A stretch of DNA of 47,189 nucleotides from an uncultured archaeon. GTDB lineage: Archaea; Iainarchaeota; Iainarchaeia; Iainarchaeales; Iainarchaeaceae. This document shows positions 36,460 through 46,251 of this stretch, one piece after another; within the stretch, counting starts at the first letter, position 1, and each line of letters starts with the position of its first letter. The position numbers and the translations under genes were made by a program. The stretch covers positions 1 to 47,189 of the forward strand of contig CABMIU010000044.1 of assembly GCA_902386385.1 (NCBI GenBank), in the 5' to 3' direction. The notes beneath the pieces are model-generated. The model saw only the letters and a program-made list of their open reading frames with translations, was not told the DNA's origin and did no database searches.

Positions 36460-37794
36460 TCAAATCGCCTCGAGGTATCTTTCCATTTCCCATTTCGTGA
36501 CCTGCACCCTGTACTCGTCCCACTCGGCTTTTTTCATTTCGGCGAATTGCCTTGTGGTCCATTCCCCCAATGTCCCGCAGATCACTTTGTCCTTTTCCAT
36601 TTCCTCCACTGCTTCGCTCAGTGTTCCGGGCAGCGAGGCAATTCCCCTTTTCTTCTTCTGTTCTCCGTCTATTTCGTACAGGTTTTCCTCCATCGGCTCC
36701 GGCGGTTCCAGTTTGTTTTTGATTCCATCGAGGCCCGCAGCGAGCATCACGGCAAAGGCCAGGTAAGGGTTGCAGCTCGGGTCAGGGCACCTCAGCTCCG
36801 CGCGCGTTGCGCTCTCACGGCCCGGCGAAAAGCTCGGAATCCTTATGAGCGCCGAGCGGTTGGTCTGCCCCCAGCTTATGTATACAGGGGCTTCGTAGCC
36901 CGGCACGAGCCTCTTGTATGAGTTCACTGTCGGCGCCACTATTGCGGCGAGTGCCCGTGCGTGCGCGAGTTGTCCGGCAATGAAGTGCAGGGCTGTTTCG
37001 CTCAGCTTGTATTTCCCTTTCTGGTCGAAGAACGCATTCTTGCCTTTGCTGAAAAGGCTCTGGTGCACATGCATTCCCGAGCCATTGATGCCGAAGATTG
37101 GCTTCGGCATGAATGATGCATACAGGCCATGCATCTGCGCAACCGCCTTTGCCGTGTACTTGAATGCTATTACGCTGTCCGCGGATTTGAGTGCTTCGGA
37201 ATACTTGAAATCGATTTCCTGCTGCCCGAATGCGCATTCGTGGTGTGAAGCCTCTATTTCGAGCCCGAGATTTTCCAGTGAAAATATCATGTCGCGCCTG
37301 ACATCGGATGCCGAATCGCGCGGGGCAAAATCAAAGTAGCCGCCAATGTCGTGCGGTGCGGCAATGATTTTGCCGTTCTCGTCAGGCCTGAACAGGAAGA
37401 ACTCCAGCTCCGGGCCGGTGTTGTAGTCAAATCCCATTTCGACAGCGTTTTCAAGTGCCTTTTTCAGTATCCCCCGCGGGTCCCCTTCAAACGGCTTCCC
37501 GTTCGGCATGAAAACATCGCAAATCATCCTTGCTGTCTTGTGCCCGTTCCCGCTTTTCCATGGCAGGATTGCGAAAGTAGCTGCGTCCGGCTCCAGGAAC
37601 ATGTCGCTCTCGCATATCCTTGTGAAGCCCTCTATGCTGGAGCCGTCGAACCACACTCCACGTTCCAAGGCATCCTCAAGCTTGTGGTGCGGTATTGTCA
37701 CGCTCTTTATCGCGCCGTTGATGTCCGTGAACTGCATCTCAAGCAACTCTATGTTCTCCTTCTTTACTGCCTCAAGCACTTCGCTTTTTTCCAT
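36460..37794 (-). CDS. glnA: Glutamine synthetase type I
   Basis: MQFTDINGAIKSVTIP...WFDGSSIEGFTRICESDMFLEPD...GSGMHVHQSLF...NSYKRLVPGYEAPVYISWGQTNRSALIRIP. Confidence 0.95.
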   Translation of the reverse strand: MEKSEVLEAVKKENIELLEMQFTDINGAIKSVTIPHHKLEDALERGVWFDGSSIEGFTRICESDMFLEPDAATFAILPWKSGNGHKTARMICDVFMPNGKPFEGDPRGILKKALENAVEMGFDYNTGPELEFFLFRPDENGKIIAAPHDIGGYFDFAPRDSASDVRRDMIFSLENLGLEIEASHHECAFGQQEIDFKYSEALKSADSVIAFKYTAKAVAQMHGLYASFMPKPIFGINGSGMHVHQSLFSKGKNAFFDQKGKYKLSETALHFIAGQLAHARALAAIVAPTVNSYKRLVPGYEAPVYISWGQTNRSALIRIPSFSPGRESATRAELRCPDPSCNPYLAFAVMLAAGLDGIKNKLEPPEPMEENLYEIDGEQKKKRGIASLPGTLSEAVEEMEKDKVICGTLGEWTTRQFAEMKKAEWDEYRVQVTKWEMERYLEAI

Positions 37795-37955
37795 CCAACC
37801 CCTCCGCCATGCCTGAAGAATGGTGGTTTTACGGCATTAATATAATTATTATAAAAAAAAGTTGTCAATTGTTCAAAAAATGCCCAGATTTTAAATGTTT
37901 TGTCTAATTATTTCCTTATTATTTGCCTTTTATTGAACATTTGTATGGTGGCCTT

Positions 37956-38435
37956 ATGGAAAGCGACATGGTTGGCAAAATTCAGGAAACTGGAAGGATT
38001 GACAAAATCGATTCCGAAATAATAAACTGCCTCGAGGAGGACGCGCGCCTCTCGCTGCGAAAAATTGCGAAGGCTGTCGGCGTTTCAACCGCGACGGTTA
38101 TGCACCGCCTGAAGCGCATCGAGGGGCAGAATGCGATAAGGGCGTACTCCGCCCTGCCGGATTATGACAAATTGGGTTTTACTATCCAGGCAATAATCGA
38201 CATCATTGTCTCAAAGGGCAAGCTTTTCCAGGTTGAGAGGAAAATCGCCTCGCACCCTAATGTTGCCGCGGTGTATGATGTAACGGGCCACTTCGACGTC
38301 ATGGTTGTGGCTTATTTCAGGACGCGGCGCGGCCTCGATGAATTCATAAAGAAAATCCAGACCTACGATTTCGTCGAGAAAACCGAGACGCGAATAATCC
38401 TGAACACGATAAAGGAGGGGCCGGTGAGGGTTTAG
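37956..38435 (+). CDS. Lrp/AsnC-family transcriptional regulator
   Basis: IDKIDSEIINCLEEDARLSLRKIAKAVGVSTATVMHRLKRIE + RAM-like AAVYDVTGHFDVMVVAYFRTRRGLDEFI. Confidence 0.9.
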   Translation: MESDMVGKIQETGRIDKIDSEIINCLEEDARLSLRKIAKAVGVSTATVMHRLKRIEGQNAIRAYSALPDYDKLGFTIQAIIDIIVSKGKLFQVERKIASHPNVAAVYDVTGHFDVMVVAYFRTRRGLDEFIKKIQTYDFVEKTETRIILNTIKEGPVRV

Positions 38436-38794
38436 GGTAATTGGTCAAATGATGATGGCCAAATAATTTATCTTCCGCCTTGCGGTTTTTTTTGCAGTTT
38501 GTTTGCCTTCGGTCTTGCATTAAGGGCTGCTTCGAGTCTGGACTGCCAAAAAGTTGGGTTTCGAGAAACGGAATCAAACTGTATGGCCATTCTACGCAGC
38601 AATGCGATTTTATCTTTGGGCAGCGATGTTAACCTTGGATTTTGCAAAAAAGAGCGAAATTCTTGTTTCGGACCTAACTCTGACAATTGGCCTCCTATTT
38701 TGCCGGGTCGTTAGGGGGATTGCCAAATTAGCGTAATTTGAGCATCATTAACTGTTTGAGCAAACAGGTTTTTTGGTAGCATGCAATTTTGGTT

Positions 38795-38856
38795 TCCGCA
38801 CCGGCAAGGCACCCCCTCTCGGAAACGATTTATATTCCGGATTTGTTTTTGTTTTC
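38795..38856 (+). promoter_or_regulatory. Shared upstream element of endonuclease gene B
   Basis: TCCGCACCGGCAAGGCACCCCCTCTCGGAAACGATTTATATTCCGGATTTG, TATA spacing to ATG identical to gene A. Confidence 0.65.
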
Positions 38857-39618
38857 ATGGGCCTTGGGGAAGTGCTTTTGGATTTTGATGAGTTTGCAGC
38901 TTCCTATGAGAAACCCTATTTGTTTGATTTTAACAGGGTTCGGCATTGGTTCCCGCTTTCTGCTTCCGAGGATTTCGCTGGCTTGATTGGCGACTTGATG
39001 GGCGATGGCCATTTGCAGGCAAAGCCAAAGTGGAGGTTAGATTTCACTTCCAATTCCGCTGAAGAGCTTCAGAGATTTGGCTATGTTGTAAAAAACTTGT
39101 TCGGTGTTGATGGCAAAATAAGGGCCTGCACAACAAATTGCTATGGCACAATGAATTACGGCGTAAATTGCAAGCCGTTGGCAAGGCTGATGGTTCTTTG
39201 CGGTGTCCCTTCAGGTTCGAAGCCTGACAAAGTGTACCAGATTCCAAAGTGGATTCTTGGCAACAAAGCGTATTTCAGGAAATTCGTTTCAAGGTATTTT
39301 ACCTGCGAGGGCTCGGTTGATATGCACGGGGCGATTTCATTGGCCATTTTCAAGGAAGAAAGTTTGGTCGAAAATGGAATTGGCTTTTTGAGTGACATCA
39401 GATTAGGCCTTGACCGGTTTTTTGATGTGCAGACTGAGAAGCCATTTCTTTGGAGCCGGTTGTCTTATAGGAAGGAGAAGCCGCCTTCAAGGGGTATAGT
39501 GTTGAAAATAAGGCGCAGGCGTTCCTTGTTGGCATTTTACAAGAACGTCGGTTTTGAAAGTCTGGAAAAAAATTTGAAACTGAATGCCTTGCTGGAGCGC
39601 CAAGGGAATGTTTTATAA
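38857..39618 (+). CDS. LAGLIDADG-type endonuclease
   Basis: FAGLIGDLMGDGHLQAKPKWRLDFTS...FRKFVSRYFTCEGSVDMHGAISLAIF, two LAGLIDADG-like motifs with acidic residues. Confidence 0.8.
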   Translation: MGLGEVLLDFDEFAASYEKPYLFDFNRVRHWFPLSASEDFAGLIGDLMGDGHLQAKPKWRLDFTSNSAEELQRFGYVVKNLFGVDGKIRACTTNCYGTMNYGVNCKPLARLMVLCGVPSGSKPDKVYQIPKWILGNKAYFRKFVSRYFTCEGSVDMHGAISLAIFKEESLVENGIGFLSDIRLGLDRFFDVQTEKPFLWSRLSYRKEKPPSRGIVLKIRRRRSLLAFYKNVGFESLEKNLKLNALLERQGNVL

Positions 39619-39658
39619 AATACTCCCAGTACCTTTATGTGAGAATGCATTCTTGGTT

Positions 39659-39865
39659 GGGAAGGTAATAAATCAAACAGTTTTATGCTTGTTGATTTAC
39701 CTATTGCTCAGCCTGGGAGAGCACTCGACGGGCACAAGCGCCATTTAATGGCTTGTTTTGCTCGGGTGAAGCTGAAGATGGGGCAATGGGGCGGAAGCTT
39801 CATTGTTAATCTTCATTGCCTCTTCAGGTACCGGGGTGTCGCGGGTTCAAATCCCGCCCTTCCCA
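39659..39865 (+). tRNA. tRNA-Phe(GAA) apparently interrupted by three introns (about 38, 37 and 58 nt)
   Basis: Exon pieces GGGAAGGTA (39659-39667), GCTCAGCCTGGGAGAGCACTCG (39706-39727), GGTGAAG (39765-39771), ACCGGGGTGTCGCGGGTTCAAATCCCGCCCTTCCC-A (39830-39865); acceptor, D, anticodon (CTCGG/CCGGG) and T stems form after removal; total 74 nt. Confidence 0.75.
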
Positions 39866-39951
39866 ATTTTTCTTTTTTTTGCTTAAATCGTTTCCAAATA
39901 ATTCTTTCCCCTCCCAGCGCTTCCTTTTAATTCGTTTCCGCGCAGATATTT

Positions 39952-42237
39952 GTGGTGCTTTTTTTGGCTGGCCTGAAGGGTAATTGGCTTTCTTTGTTTT
40001 TCTGCCTGTGTTTTATTTCTGCGGCAGCTTTTTCCGCCTCGCCTTCGGTTTCGAGTACGACCCACCCGAATGGGCAGTGGGCCAGCGCGCCTTCGGTGAT
40101 AATATCAGTTTCCTTTGATGGCGCCACCAAGTTCATTTATTCTGTTGACAAGAATCCCGATACCGTGCCTGCTGAGGGCGCGACCGAGGTTGATGCAAAA
40201 AGCGGGGCTGCAGCAATAAACCTGCCTAACAAGCTGGATGGCATTTACTGGTTCCATGTTAGGGCGAGGGCTGCTTCGGGCCTGAGTGATGTTTCCCACT
40301 GGGAGCTGAAGGTTGACAATTCCCCCCCTGGCAGGCCGGAGAATATTGTCGGCACAGCGAACGCCGATGGCACAGCGACGCTTTCCTGGTCTGAGCCCAA
40401 GAATGACCTTTCAGGGGTGGTTTCATACGATGTTTACCGGAGTTCCTACCGTGGCATAAAGGATGAGCAGAGCGGCATTCTGAAGGATTTTACCCCGCGC
40501 GACAGGGGCGTCATAAATATTGCCAGTGACTTTAAAGGGACATCTATTATTGATTCCAATTTCGATGTCGGCAAGGGCAAGCCGTTTTTTTACCGTATCC
40601 AGGCGCTTGACGCAGCGGGCAACTTCGGCGCCATTAGCGGGGTAATAACGATAAGGACTGCCTCGCTTTGTGACCTTAGCCTTGTCGTGGATGCAAACGT
40701 TTCGGATGGCAACCTGAACATTTCCGCCCTGTCAGATTCAGAGTTTGACCGGGGCAGACTAACCGTTACCGGCCCTGACAATGCCCAGTTTGTTCTTATC
40801 GAAAAAATTTCAAATGTAAAGTCGGTGTATTCCTCCCTTTCGCTCGACTCGAAGCCTGATGGCGATTACAATATCTCCTTTGTTGGCTATGACCCGGAAG
40901 GGGACCTTTGCGCGGTCCAGAAGATTTTCCCTTATGACACGGTCGCACCTTCCGCAGAGATTGTTTCACCGCCTTCTTCCAGGCAGCTTTCCGGCAAGGT
41001 TTCGTTCGGGGTTGATGCAAAGGACAGCGGAACGAGTCCTTCCGGCATTTCGTCCGTTTCAATTTTCCTTAAATCAGGCCCTTCAGAGTCGAAGCTCTGC
41101 GATGCAGCTGAATCCGGCGGAAAGTATTCCTGTGAGTGGGACTCTTCGGCAACGGAGAATGGGCGCGTAACGATAATCGCGAGGGCATTTGACCGTGGCG
41201 GCAACAAGGCGGAGAATTCCCTGAACTATACCGTCTACAACACCGGTGCCCTCCGCTCAGCCGCGGATTCAGCTATAAAGGCAGCAGAGGAAAAAAAGAA
41301 GGCCGCGGCGGAGCAGGTTTCCTCCCTGAAATCAAAAGGGGTCGATGCATCCCTTGCGGAGCTGGCGTTGCCATCCGCAGATTCGAATCTTTCTTATGCG
41401 AAAAGCCTCCTTGACAGGAACCAGTTCTTCGAGCTTTCCGTGAATGCCGCCAAGTCGGCGGAATCCGCTTATGCCGCGGCAATTTCACGCATTTTGGTGC
41501 AGCAGTACGGCTCCAGGGCATATTCCTACAATGCTTCGCAGCTCGACGTTTTCCTGAAATCCTCCGGCATTGATGCTTCGCAGGTCACTGAGGCAAAGGC
41601 CCTTATCGCGAAGTTCTCGCCTTCGCGCCGGCTCGAGGTCCTCAAGGTAACCGTTGATGGCAATGATTCCTACCGGGCGAACATCGTGATTTCGTTTTCC
41701 AGCCCGGACCGCAACAAGTTTTCCATCAATATCGTTGAGGCGATTCCGAAGGCATTTGCCTCAAGCGCCTCGCTCGTTTCATCGCCGCGGCAGTTCACGG
41801 TCCTTGCTTCCGACCCCGCAATAGCATTCATGGGTGTTGCTGTTGACGGCAACTCCGGGAAAGGGGCGGAGGCAGTGTATTTCCTGAAGGCTGGCCTGCC
41901 GAAGGCAAAGGCGGATGAACTCCTCGATTCCAATGTGATGAATTATTTTGTCTCCCCGCCAATCCTGCTGAACGGTTCTACAAAGCCATTGTACAGCGCC
42001 CCCATGGACCTGCCGGTTCCTGATATCAAGCTCCCGAAGCTTGAGGGCAAGTGGACGGTTATTGCAATTGCAGGGGCGTTGTTCCTGCTGTTCCTCGTTT
42101 TTGCCGCGATTGCCGCCGGCGTTGGCATCTGGTATTTCTTTTTGAGGAAGCAGCCTTCAGGATTTTCCGGAGGGGGCTCAGTTCCAAAGAGGCAGAGGAA
42201 GAGGGGTTGGTGGTTAGCGGTCTCGATAGCTTCCTGA
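39952..42237 (+). CDS. Membrane-anchored surface protein with fibronectin type III-like domain
   Basis: N-terminal signal-like segment, FN3-like PPGRPENIVGTANADGTATLSWSEPKNDLSGVVSYDVYRSS, C-terminal TM TVIAIAGALFLLFLVFAAIAAGVGIWYFF. Confidence 0.75.
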   Translation: MVLFLAGLKGNWLSLFFCLCFISAAAFSASPSVSSTTHPNGQWASAPSVIISVSFDGATKFIYSVDKNPDTVPAEGATEVDAKSGAAAINLPNKLDGIYWFHVRARAASGLSDVSHWELKVDNSPPGRPENIVGTANADGTATLSWSEPKNDLSGVVSYDVYRSSYRGIKDEQSGILKDFTPRDRGVINIASDFKGTSIIDSNFDVGKGKPFFYRIQALDAAGNFGAISGVITIRTASLCDLSLVVDANVSDGNLNISALSDSEFDRGRLTVTGPDNAQFVLIEKISNVKSVYSSLSLDSKPDGDYNISFVGYDPEGDLCAVQKIFPYDTVAPSAEIVSPPSSRQLSGKVSFGVDAKDSGTSPSGISSVSIFLKSGPSESKLCDAAESGGKYSCEWDSSATENGRVTIIARAFDRGGNKAENSLNYTVYNTGALRSAADSAIKAAEEKKKAAAEQVSSLKSKGVDASLAELALPSADSNLSYAKSLLDRNQFFELSVNAAKSAESAYAAAISRILVQQYGSRAYSYNASQLDVFLKSSGIDASQVTEAKALIAKFSPSRRLEVLKVTVDGNDSYRANIVISFSSPDRNKFSINIVEAIPKAFASSASLVSSPRQFTVLASDPAIAFMGVAVDGNSGKGAEAVYFLKAGLPKAKADELLDSNVMNYFVSPPILLNGSTKPLYSAPMDLPVPDIKLPKLEGKWTVIAIAGALFLLFLVFAAIAAGVGIWYFFLRKQPSGFSGGGSVPKRQRKRGWWLAVSIAS

Positions 42238-43268
42238 GGAAGACCGCCGCCGAAGTGGATGCGGAGATTGAAAATTTTTTCCCGAAAAGGGTTTCCGGCA
42301 GGTGGTTCTCCGGTTATCTTGGCAGGATGGAATTCGGCTTTGATTCTGAAGCCGTGCAGAGGTCAGTTGCTGGCCCGGTCTGGGATTTCCTTTCCCGCGG
42401 CGGAAAGCGCTGGCGCCCCGCTTTGATGATTCTCGCGTGCGAGGCGGTCGGCGGCAGGAAAAAAATTGTGATGCCGTTCACTCCGATTCCGGAGCTAATC
42501 CATAACGGGACAATAATAATAGACGATTTGGAGGACAATTCCACTTTGCGCAGGGGCAAGCCGGCACTGCACATTTCATACGGCGTTGATGTCGCGGTCA
42601 ATGCGGGGAATACCCTTTATTTCTTGCCGCTCCTTAAGCTTGTGCAGGACAAGGGGCTTTCGCCAGAGAAGAAGTCCGCGATTTATGACCTTGTTGTTTC
42701 GGAAATGGTGAAGCTTTCCCTTGGCCAGGCCATGGACATCAACTGGCACCGTGGCATTGGCCAGGTTTCGGAAGGACAGTATCTCCAGATGTGCTCTTTC
42801 AAGACAGGCTCCCTTGCAAGGGCTGCAGTGGGCCTTGGCGCAATACTCGGCGATTCGGGCAAAAAGCAGCTTTCCTGCCTCCTCGATTTCGCCACAAGCA
42901 TCGGGGTTGCGTTCCAGATTCATGATGATATCCTCAATGTCAAGCCGCAGGAGGGATGGGGCAAGGAAACAGGCGATGACATCAAGGAAGGCAAGAGGAC
43001 GCTGATGGTGATTCGTGCCTTTGCCGTGCTGCCTGAAAATGAAAAGCAGAGGCTTAGGTTCATCCTCGACTCGAAGAGCAATTCGGATGCCGAAGTTAAG
43101 GAAGCGATTGGGTTGCTTGAGAAGTGCGGTGCGGTTGGGTATGCCTCGAACGCAGCCAAGGCTTTGGTTTCGAAGTGCTGGAAAAAGCTCGATGCGAGCC
43201 TGAAGGCTTCAGAGGCGAAATCGCTGCTGAAGGAGTTCGCGGATTACGTGGTTGAAAGGAAAATATGA
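42210..43268 (+). CDS. Polyprenyl (GGPP/FPP-type) diphosphate synthase; non-ATG start likely near 42210
   Basis: GGKRWRPALMILACEAVGG...HNGTIIIDDLEDNSTLRRGKPALH...FQIHDDILNVKPQEGWGKETGDDIKEGKRTL. Confidence 0.88.
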   Translation: MVSGLDSFLRKTAAEVDAEIENFFPKRVSGRWFSGYLGRMEFGFDSEAVQRSVAGPVWDFLSRGGKRWRPALMILACEAVGGRKKIVMPFTPIPELIHNGTIIIDDLEDNSTLRRGKPALHISYGVDVAVNAGNTLYFLPLLKLVQDKGLSPEKKSAIYDLVVSEMVKLSLGQAMDINWHRGIGQVSEGQYLQMCSFKTGSLARAAVGLGAILGDSGKKQLSCLLDFATSIGVAFQIHDDILNVKPQEGWGKETGDDIKEGKRTLMVIRAFAVLPENEKQRLRFILDSKSNSDAEVKEAIGLLEKCGAVGYASNAAKALVSKCWKKLDASLKASEAKSLLKEFADYVVERKI

Positions 43269-45360
43269 TGCCTCCTGTATGCCATTGCCGCACAGGTTTG
43301 CAGGAATGGGTGAATATGCAATGCCGCCCATGACTGCCAAGGATTTTCTCGGTGCAACGGCTGCAAAAATAAAAAATTTCCTTGATAATGCAATCTACCC
43401 GAACTTCGTGCAGATTGCATTCTTCATTGTCATGGCCCAACTTCTCTTTGCAATAATTCTGCCTTTTTTCCTGTACAACAGTCTGTTTACGGTTGACATG
43501 GGTGGCCACTACTTTTCCGCATGGTACCTAAAAGAATACCTCTTTCCGCGGCCCATGGGATGGAACCCGTTTTTCTTTTTCGGCTTTCCGCAGAACCAGT
43601 TCTATCCCCCGCTGTTTTCCTACCTTGCTGCGCTCACCTCTTTTGCAATGCCGCTCGAATCCGCATTCAAGGCGCTCACAGCACTAATCCTTTTGCTAAC
43701 GCCGGTATCGTTCTTTGTTTTCGCAAAATCCTTCTTCCGGCAAAAAGAGGAGGCTGCTGCGGTGATGCTCCTGATGTACTCGCTTCTACTCCTTCCTGAT
43801 TGGACTGCCGGCGGAACGCTGAGTTCGACAATGGACACAGGCCTCATACCAAACGCATTAGGGTTGGTGTTTTTTTTCTTCTTTTTCGCTTCGCTCAAAA
43901 AGGATTTTGAATCCAAAAAGTTCATTGCAAGTTCGGTGCTTCTGGCACTGATAACGCTGTCCCACACTATAACGCTGGTAGCAGCGCTGGTTGCGCTTGC
44001 GGCATTCGCATTCGTGTACAGGAAACCGGGCGGAGTATTGGGTGCAATCAAGATTGCGGCGCTCGCATTTTTGCTCTGTGCATTCTGGGCTCTTCCGGCT
44101 CTCGCAAAAGCAGAATACCTCAACACATTTTATGTAGGCTGGTCTGACAGCATAATGTGGCTCCTGCCGCTCTCAATCGCGGCAGGCGTGTACATATTTC
44201 TTTCAAACGGAACGAAAGGCTTCCGAACCCTTGCGGCCTATATTGTGGGCCTGCTCGCGCTGATTTTCATTGGCGACATCCTATTACACGCTACAATGCA
44301 CTATTACCGGCTTTTGCCCTTTGCCTGCCTTGCAGTGCCTGCGCTCGTGATGTCTTTTTTCAAAAGCAATGGCCGCAAAGCCATCTATGCGTGCCTGCTC
44401 ATATCGCTCATCGCGATTTTCACGGCCCCTGATATCGGTGCGGGCGGCTCGCTCGAAAAAACCATTGCCCCGCTGCCTCAAAACCTTCTTGACGGAAGGG
44501 TTCTAATAATAACCGTGCCGGTCGAGCACACTTCAGAGCACGAGCTGCAGGAGCAGATACCTATGCTGAACAGGGTGCATGGCGTGCGGGGCCTATACCA
44601 GGAATCTTCGCCCAACTCGCGCTTCATCTATGACCTCGAGCTTGAGATGTATCCGTTCACTACCTCTTCATGGACAATGGTGCCCGATTATAACCTGGTC
44701 AGGGCGCTTGGGGGGAATGCTTCGGCGCTCATCCCGATACAGCTCAACTTGCTCAACATAAACTATGCTGTCGCGGCGAGGCGGATTGACCAGAATTGGG
44801 TGCCGCTAAAGAGGGTTGTCGATATTTTCTTCCTGGATTTCACTGGCAAAAAAATGGACAAGGCCGCTTATATGCTATACAAAACCGGCGACAGCAACCT
44901 TGTCGAGGTGCTTCACTACACGCCGAGGGTTGCCCCAAGGCAATGGTGGCAGGAAACAGTTGCGGAATGGTTTCTCTCGGACAGCATCAAGAAAGGCGTG
45001 TTCACTGACGGCGCGGTTCCGGCCTACGCTGGCAATGGCAAGGAAAATGCGCAGCTGCTTGAGGCAAGCCCAACGCAGGAGTACTTGAAGTTTATGGTAA
45101 ATTCGGATGTCCCGGTGCCCGTGCTCTTAAAAGTCTCGGATTTTCCCAACTGGAAAGCATATCAGGGCGGAAAGGAAATTCACATCTATCGTGCATCGCC
45201 GAATTTCATGCTTGTCAACGCAAAAGGGGTTGTGGAACTGAAATATGAAAACACTTGGAGCGACGACGTGGGAATGCTGCTTACAATAATAGGCGTGCTG
45301 ATTGCGGCAGCGCTTTATTTGCATGGCAGGAAAAAGGCACTTGCTGCAAATGAAAAATAG
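43252..45360 (+). CDS. Multi-pass membrane protein, GT-C/PTPS-related-like; start may be 43306 or 43318
   Basis: Many TM helices, extracytoplasmic motif TVDMGGHYFSAWYLKEYLFPRPMGWNPFFFFGFPQNQFYPPL. Confidence 0.7.
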   Translation: MKGKYDASCMPLPHRFAGMGEYAMPPMTAKDFLGATAAKIKNFLDNAIYPNFVQIAFFIVMAQLLFAIILPFFLYNSLFTVDMGGHYFSAWYLKEYLFPRPMGWNPFFFFGFPQNQFYPPLFSYLAALTSFAMPLESAFKALTALILLLTPVSFFVFAKSFFRQKEEAAAVMLLMYSLLLLPDWTAGGTLSSTMDTGLIPNALGLVFFFFFFASLKKDFESKKFIASSVLLALITLSHTITLVAALVALAAFAFVYRKPGGVLGAIKIAALAFLLCAFWALPALAKAEYLNTFYVGWSDSIMWLLPLSIAAGVYIFLSNGTKGFRTLAAYIVGLLALIFIGDILLHATMHYYRLLPFACLAVPALVMSFFKSNGRKAIYACLLISLIAIFTAPDIGAGGSLEKTIAPLPQNLLDGRVLIITVPVEHTSEHELQEQIPMLNRVHGVRGLYQESSPNSRFIYDLELEMYPFTTSSWTMVPDYNLVRALGGNASALIPIQLNLLNINYAVAARRIDQNWVPLKRVVDIFFLDFTGKKMDKAAYMLYKTGDSNLVEVLHYTPRVAPRQWWQETVAEWFLSDSIKKGVFTDGAVPAYAGNGKENAQLLEASPTQEYLKFMVNSDVPVPVLLKVSDFPNWKAYQGGKEIHIYRASPNFMLVNAKGVVELKYENTWSDDVGMLLTIIGVLIAAALYLHGRKKALAANEK

Positions 45361-45364
45361 TCCA

Positions 45365-45880
45365 CTACCACGAACTGCCGAAATTGTAGGGGGAATATCG
45401 GGCGTCTTTTGTGTTGCGCAGGGTGCAGTTTCTTGGTGCATCAAGCATTCCGGAAGGGGTGTTGTAATCATTTATTCTGATTAAATGGTGCCTGCCAGGA
45501 ATGCAGTCTGAAACAGCGAACGGGTCGAAGTACGGGCCGAGTCCCTCAACCGTGTCGAAGGTACAGCCATTTGAATCCAGGTAATAGAAATAGGATTTTG
45601 CCGAGCCCTTGTCAAAAATCTCCAGGTAATCGAGCGCGCCATTTCCGCCAGGGGCAGGGCCAAAAGAAATCCTCGCCTTCATGGTGTTTGCATCTTCATT
45701 ATAAAAGTATTTCACCTCCGAACCATTGAATGATGCTTCCCAGCTTGCGCCAAAAGGCAACGGCCCTTTGCAAAGCTTTTTATCCGGCGCAAAATAAGCC
45801 GCTGCGGCAATAACAATGAAGGAAACAGACAGCAAGGCAAACGCAACAAGCCACCCTTTGCCAAAAAAAACCAGGCGCAT
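45365..45880 (-). CDS. Hypothetical protein with N-terminal signal anchor
   Basis: MRLVFFGKGWLVAFALLSVSFIVIAAAAYFA... Confidence 0.6.
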   Translation of the reverse strand: MRLVFFGKGWLVAFALLSVSFIVIAAAAYFAPDKKLCKGPLPFGASWEASFNGSEVKYFYNEDANTMKARISFGPAPGGNGALDYLEIFDKGSAKSYFYYLDSNGCTFDTVEGLGPYFDPFAVSDCIPGRHHLIRINDYNTPSGMLDAPRNCTLRNTKDARYSPYNFGSSW

Positions 45881-46251
45881 AAACCAGGTATGGTGATTCT
45901 AATTTAAAATACTAAAAGCGTGCCAAAATTCTGGCGGATAAAAGCAAATGAGGATTGGGGGTATTTCCGTAATGTCAAGTCATTATTTCTCCCTTATTCT
46001 TCTGGGTCATTTCTGGTTGTCTTGGCCTTTTGGCTTATTGCACTCTCCGAAAATTTTTTGGTTAATTTTCCAGGATTGCTGTCCGCCCAGCCTCGAAAAA
46101 TGCCGAAAGATTTCAGCGGTCGGGTAACGCTTCTCAATGCCGGGATCAGGCCAATTGGCAAAACCAAAAAATTATTTTGGAATTTTGGAGTTAAACGCTT
46201 TACTTTGCAATTTCGGCATGTTTAAATATCGCCTGTGGCTTTTATTATTGC

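Noticed and set aside
39685-39930. 81-aa plus-strand ORF
   Set aside because: Lies over the intron-containing tRNA-Phe; its translation is of tRNA and intron sequence
42921-42940. DDILN instead of DDxxD in the second Asp-rich motif of the prenyl synthase
   Set aside because: An Asn at this position also occurs in known functional GGPP synthases, so it is not clearly abnormal
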